A stretch of DNA of 6,528 nt from positions 1 through 6,528 of the forward strand of contig CABSNX010000111.1 in assembly GCA_902479205.1 (NCBI GenBank). Reading direction: 5' to 3'. Numbering within the stretch: the first letter of the stretch is position 1; each line of letters starts with the position of its first letter. The DNA comes from an uncultured Collinsella sp. GTDB taxonomy: Bacteria; Actinomycetota; Coriobacteriia; Coriobacteriales; Coriobacteriaceae. Both the position numbers and the translations under genes were made by a program. The notes under the pieces are model-generated. The model saw only the letters and a list, made by a program, of their open reading frames with translations, did no database searches and was not told where the DNA came from. Shown piece by piece: positions 5,686-6,528 of this stretch.

Positions 5686-6129
5686 ATGAAAAAAATCTTT
5701 CACGGCCGCGTCGTTGTCCCCGGAACTGCCCACGCCAAGGCACTTGTCTCTCACGGAGGGCTCAACACACTCGCATCGTTTCAGAAGGCACTGATGTTTG
5801 GCGACAAAAAGGCCACATGTTCCGACCAAAACAATCCCGACTTGTACGGCAAACCTTTGGCAGGATGTGCCCTGTGCCTACCGCAGACTATCGGCTCCAC
5901 CACAGGTGGCATGGTGCTCTTCTGCGCCACCAAAATGGGCCGCCAACCCGCATGCCTGCTGTTTTCCAAACCCATTGACAGCCTTGCCGCCGCTGGCGCG
6001 ATCCTCTCGGGTGTGTGGACCGACACCCCCATGCCCACCATTGACAACCTAGGCGATGAGTTTCTCGATGCCGTGTCGACGGGCGACGCCATCACCGTGG
6101 CCGAAGACGGCACGGTCATCGTCGGCTAA
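5686..6129 (+). CDS. Aconitase X small (swivel) subunit, DUF126
   Basis: A 147-residue protein with the swivelling beta-barrel pattern of AcnX small subunits: FHGRVVVPGTAHAKALVS at the start, LYGKPLAGCALCLPQTIGSTTGG (53-75) with the family's GS-rich substrate loop (G70-S71), RQPACLLFSKPIDSLAAAGAILSGVWTDTPMP (86-117), and STGDAITVAEDGTVIV at the end. It supplies half of the active site to the large subunit. Different from typical members: the segment usually containing a Trp/Gly-Gly-Asp-x-x-Thr-Gly type motif before the conserved GK is replaced by ASFQKALMFGDKKATCSDQNNPD, with an added Cys45. SD GGAAGG (5671-5676) overlaps the last base of the upstream stop codon and lies 9 bases before the ATG, so translation is probably coupled. 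The frame is open upstream to 5293 inside the large-subunit gene by chance; the two are separate proteins, not a fusion as in type I AcnX. Confidence 0.88.
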   Translation: MKKIFHGRVVVPGTAHAKALVSHGGLNTLASFQKALMFGDKKATCSDQNNPDLYGKPLAGCALCLPQTIGSTTGGMVLFCATKMGRQPACLLFSKPIDSLAAAGAILSGVWTDTPMPTIDNLGDEFLDAVSTGDAITVAEDGTVIVG

Positions 6130-6144
6130 GGCTATCCGACCCGC

Positions 6145-6195
6145 CGCCCGCAGATGAACAACGTGTTTCGCCGTTTCCCACGCGCGGTGCGGGCG
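6145..6195. repeat. Inverted repeat between AcnX and M20 genes
   Basis: CGCCCGCA (6145-6152) and TGCGGGCG (6188-6195) are perfect 8-bp inverted arms with a 35-base loop. It starts 16 bases after the AcnX small-subunit stop codon. Downstream is ATAATCTTGACG, not a T-tract, so intrinsic termination is not supported. It could stabilise the upstream mRNA or attenuate M20 expression. Confidence 0.35.
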
Positions 6196-6219
6196 ATAAT
6201 CTTGACGTATTCGATATAC

Positions 6220-6231
6220 AACACGAAAGGA
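6220..6231 (+). promoter_or_regulatory. RBS of the M20 gene (AACACGAAAGGA)
   Basis: GAAAGGAG (6225-6232) lies 7 bases before the ATG at 6240, strong and well placed. The 12-mer is identical to that before the AcnX large subunit. Confidence 0.75.
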
Positions 6232-6239
6232 GTCCCACC

Positions 6240-6482
6240 ATGGGAGCATCGGTATCGGTCGCACAGGGCGCGCCTCTTGATGCAGGCACCTACAAGGCAG
6301 ACGAGGCAGCCGTCGAGCGCTTTTGCGAATTGCTGCGCATCCCCACCGTTTCGCGTGAGAACATCGCCGAGCGCGACGATGAGCCCTTCAACCAGTGGAT
6401 TCCCACGCTTCAGCGACTTTATCCGCATTTCTTTAAAGTCGCCGAGCTTACACGCGTCGACGATTTCGGCATGCTCCTGCGT
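6240..6482 (+). CDS. M20-family metallopeptidase / amidohydrolase, N-terminal fragment
   Basis: Only the first 81 codons are present; the frame then runs into adapter, giving a false tail LSLIHI. Residues 21-81 match the N-terminal end of M20/M25/M40 hydrolases: DEAAVERFCELLRIPTVSRENIAERDD, with the family's L-x-IPTVS block at 32-38, then a helix (FNQWIPTLQRLYPHFFKV), resembling carboxypeptidase PM20D1-like members, and DDFGMLLR entering the first core strand. The metal-binding His and Asp/Glu residues would lie downstream and are not seen, so activity cannot be judged. The family hydrolyses peptide or N-acyl amino-acid bonds with zinc. It lies 110 bp after the AcnX small subunit on the same strand and may belong to the operon or have its own promoter; a GATAAT at 6195-6200 resembles a -10 but no good -35 is present. 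No signal peptide is evident. Confidence 0.75.
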
Positions 6483-6528
6483 CTGTCTCTTATACACATC
6501 TGACGCTGCCGACGAATAGCCTTGTGTA
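6483..6528 (-). other. Nextera i5-side sequencing adapter (artefact)
   Basis: Bases 6483-6501 are the Tn5 mosaic end in reverse complement (CTGTCTCTTATACACATCT). They are followed by the read-1 primer site complement GACGCTGCCGACGA (6502-6515), an 8-base i5 index position ATAGCCTT (6516-6523) and GTGTA from P5. Not genomic. Genomic sequence ends at 6482. Confidence 0.98.

Noticed and set aside
5293..6129. 278-codon frame that would extend the AcnX small subunit upstream
   Set aside because: The first 131 codons overlap the large-subunit gene out of frame and are Arg/Leu-rich noise; the real start at 5686 has an SD and begins the family domain.
6145..6200. Intrinsic terminator after the AcnX small subunit
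   Set aside because: The inverted repeat has a 35-base loop and no following T-tract.
28..6501. 19-bp terminal inverted repeats (28-46 and 6483-6501) suggesting a transposon
   Set aside because: They are the engineered Tn5 mosaic ends of the sequencing library, attached to primer sites and indices; there is no transposase gene.
6154..6519. Open frame ending in adapter on the plus strand
   Set aside because: It overlaps the M20 gene in another frame and its C-terminus CLLYTSDAADE is adapter translation.

Overview
The window is a 6.4 kb piece of bacterial chromosome (bases 47-6482) with Illumina Nextera library adapter still attached at both ends (1-46 and 6483-6528). Each adapter carries the 19-bp Tn5 mosaic end, the read-primer site, an 8-base index and a few bases of P7 or P5. 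Both outermost genes are therefore cut by the library fragment ends, not by biology. The DNA is GC-rich, with SD-led genes and a mix of ATG and TTG starts. A Ser/Thr kinase sits beside a small HTH protein, and an anaerobe-type Fe-S flavin reductase is present. Together these suggest a gut anaerobic actinobacterium of class Coriobacteriia (Collinsella/Olsenella-like). That placement is inference from gene content and style; no marker gene is present.

Left half (47-1828), all on the minus strand and read right to left: a small membrane-anchored protein with an FxLYD-like C-terminal domain, a 140-residue XRE-like helix-turn-helix protein with a strong SD, and a eukaryotic-type Ser/Thr protein kinase whose C-terminal part is lost at the adapter. 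Gaps are 48 and 85 bp. The three may be one signalling cluster, or may be read from separate promoters.

Middle (1829-2050): a 222-bp divergent intergenic region. It holds a plausible promoter for the right-hand operon, a candidate promoter for the left-hand gene, and several inverted repeats that could be operators.

Right half (2051-6482), all on the plus strand: a 773-residue enoate-reductase / 2,4-dienoyl-CoA-reductase-type flavoprotein (FMN barrel, [4Fe-4S] motif, FAD and NAD(P) Rossmann domains), then the two subunits of an aconitase X (AcnX) hydro-lyase, large then small, with gaps of only 21 and 14 bp. After 110 bp comes the beginning of an M20-family metallopeptidase, cut at the adapter. 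A hydro-lyase translated with an alkene/imine reductase suggests a dehydrate-then-reduce route for a hydroxy acid, possibly a hydroxyproline-like compound released from a peptide or N-acyl conjugate by the M20 enzyme. The pairing is visible in the sequence; the substrate is not, and this is the best candidate here for an undescribed pathway.
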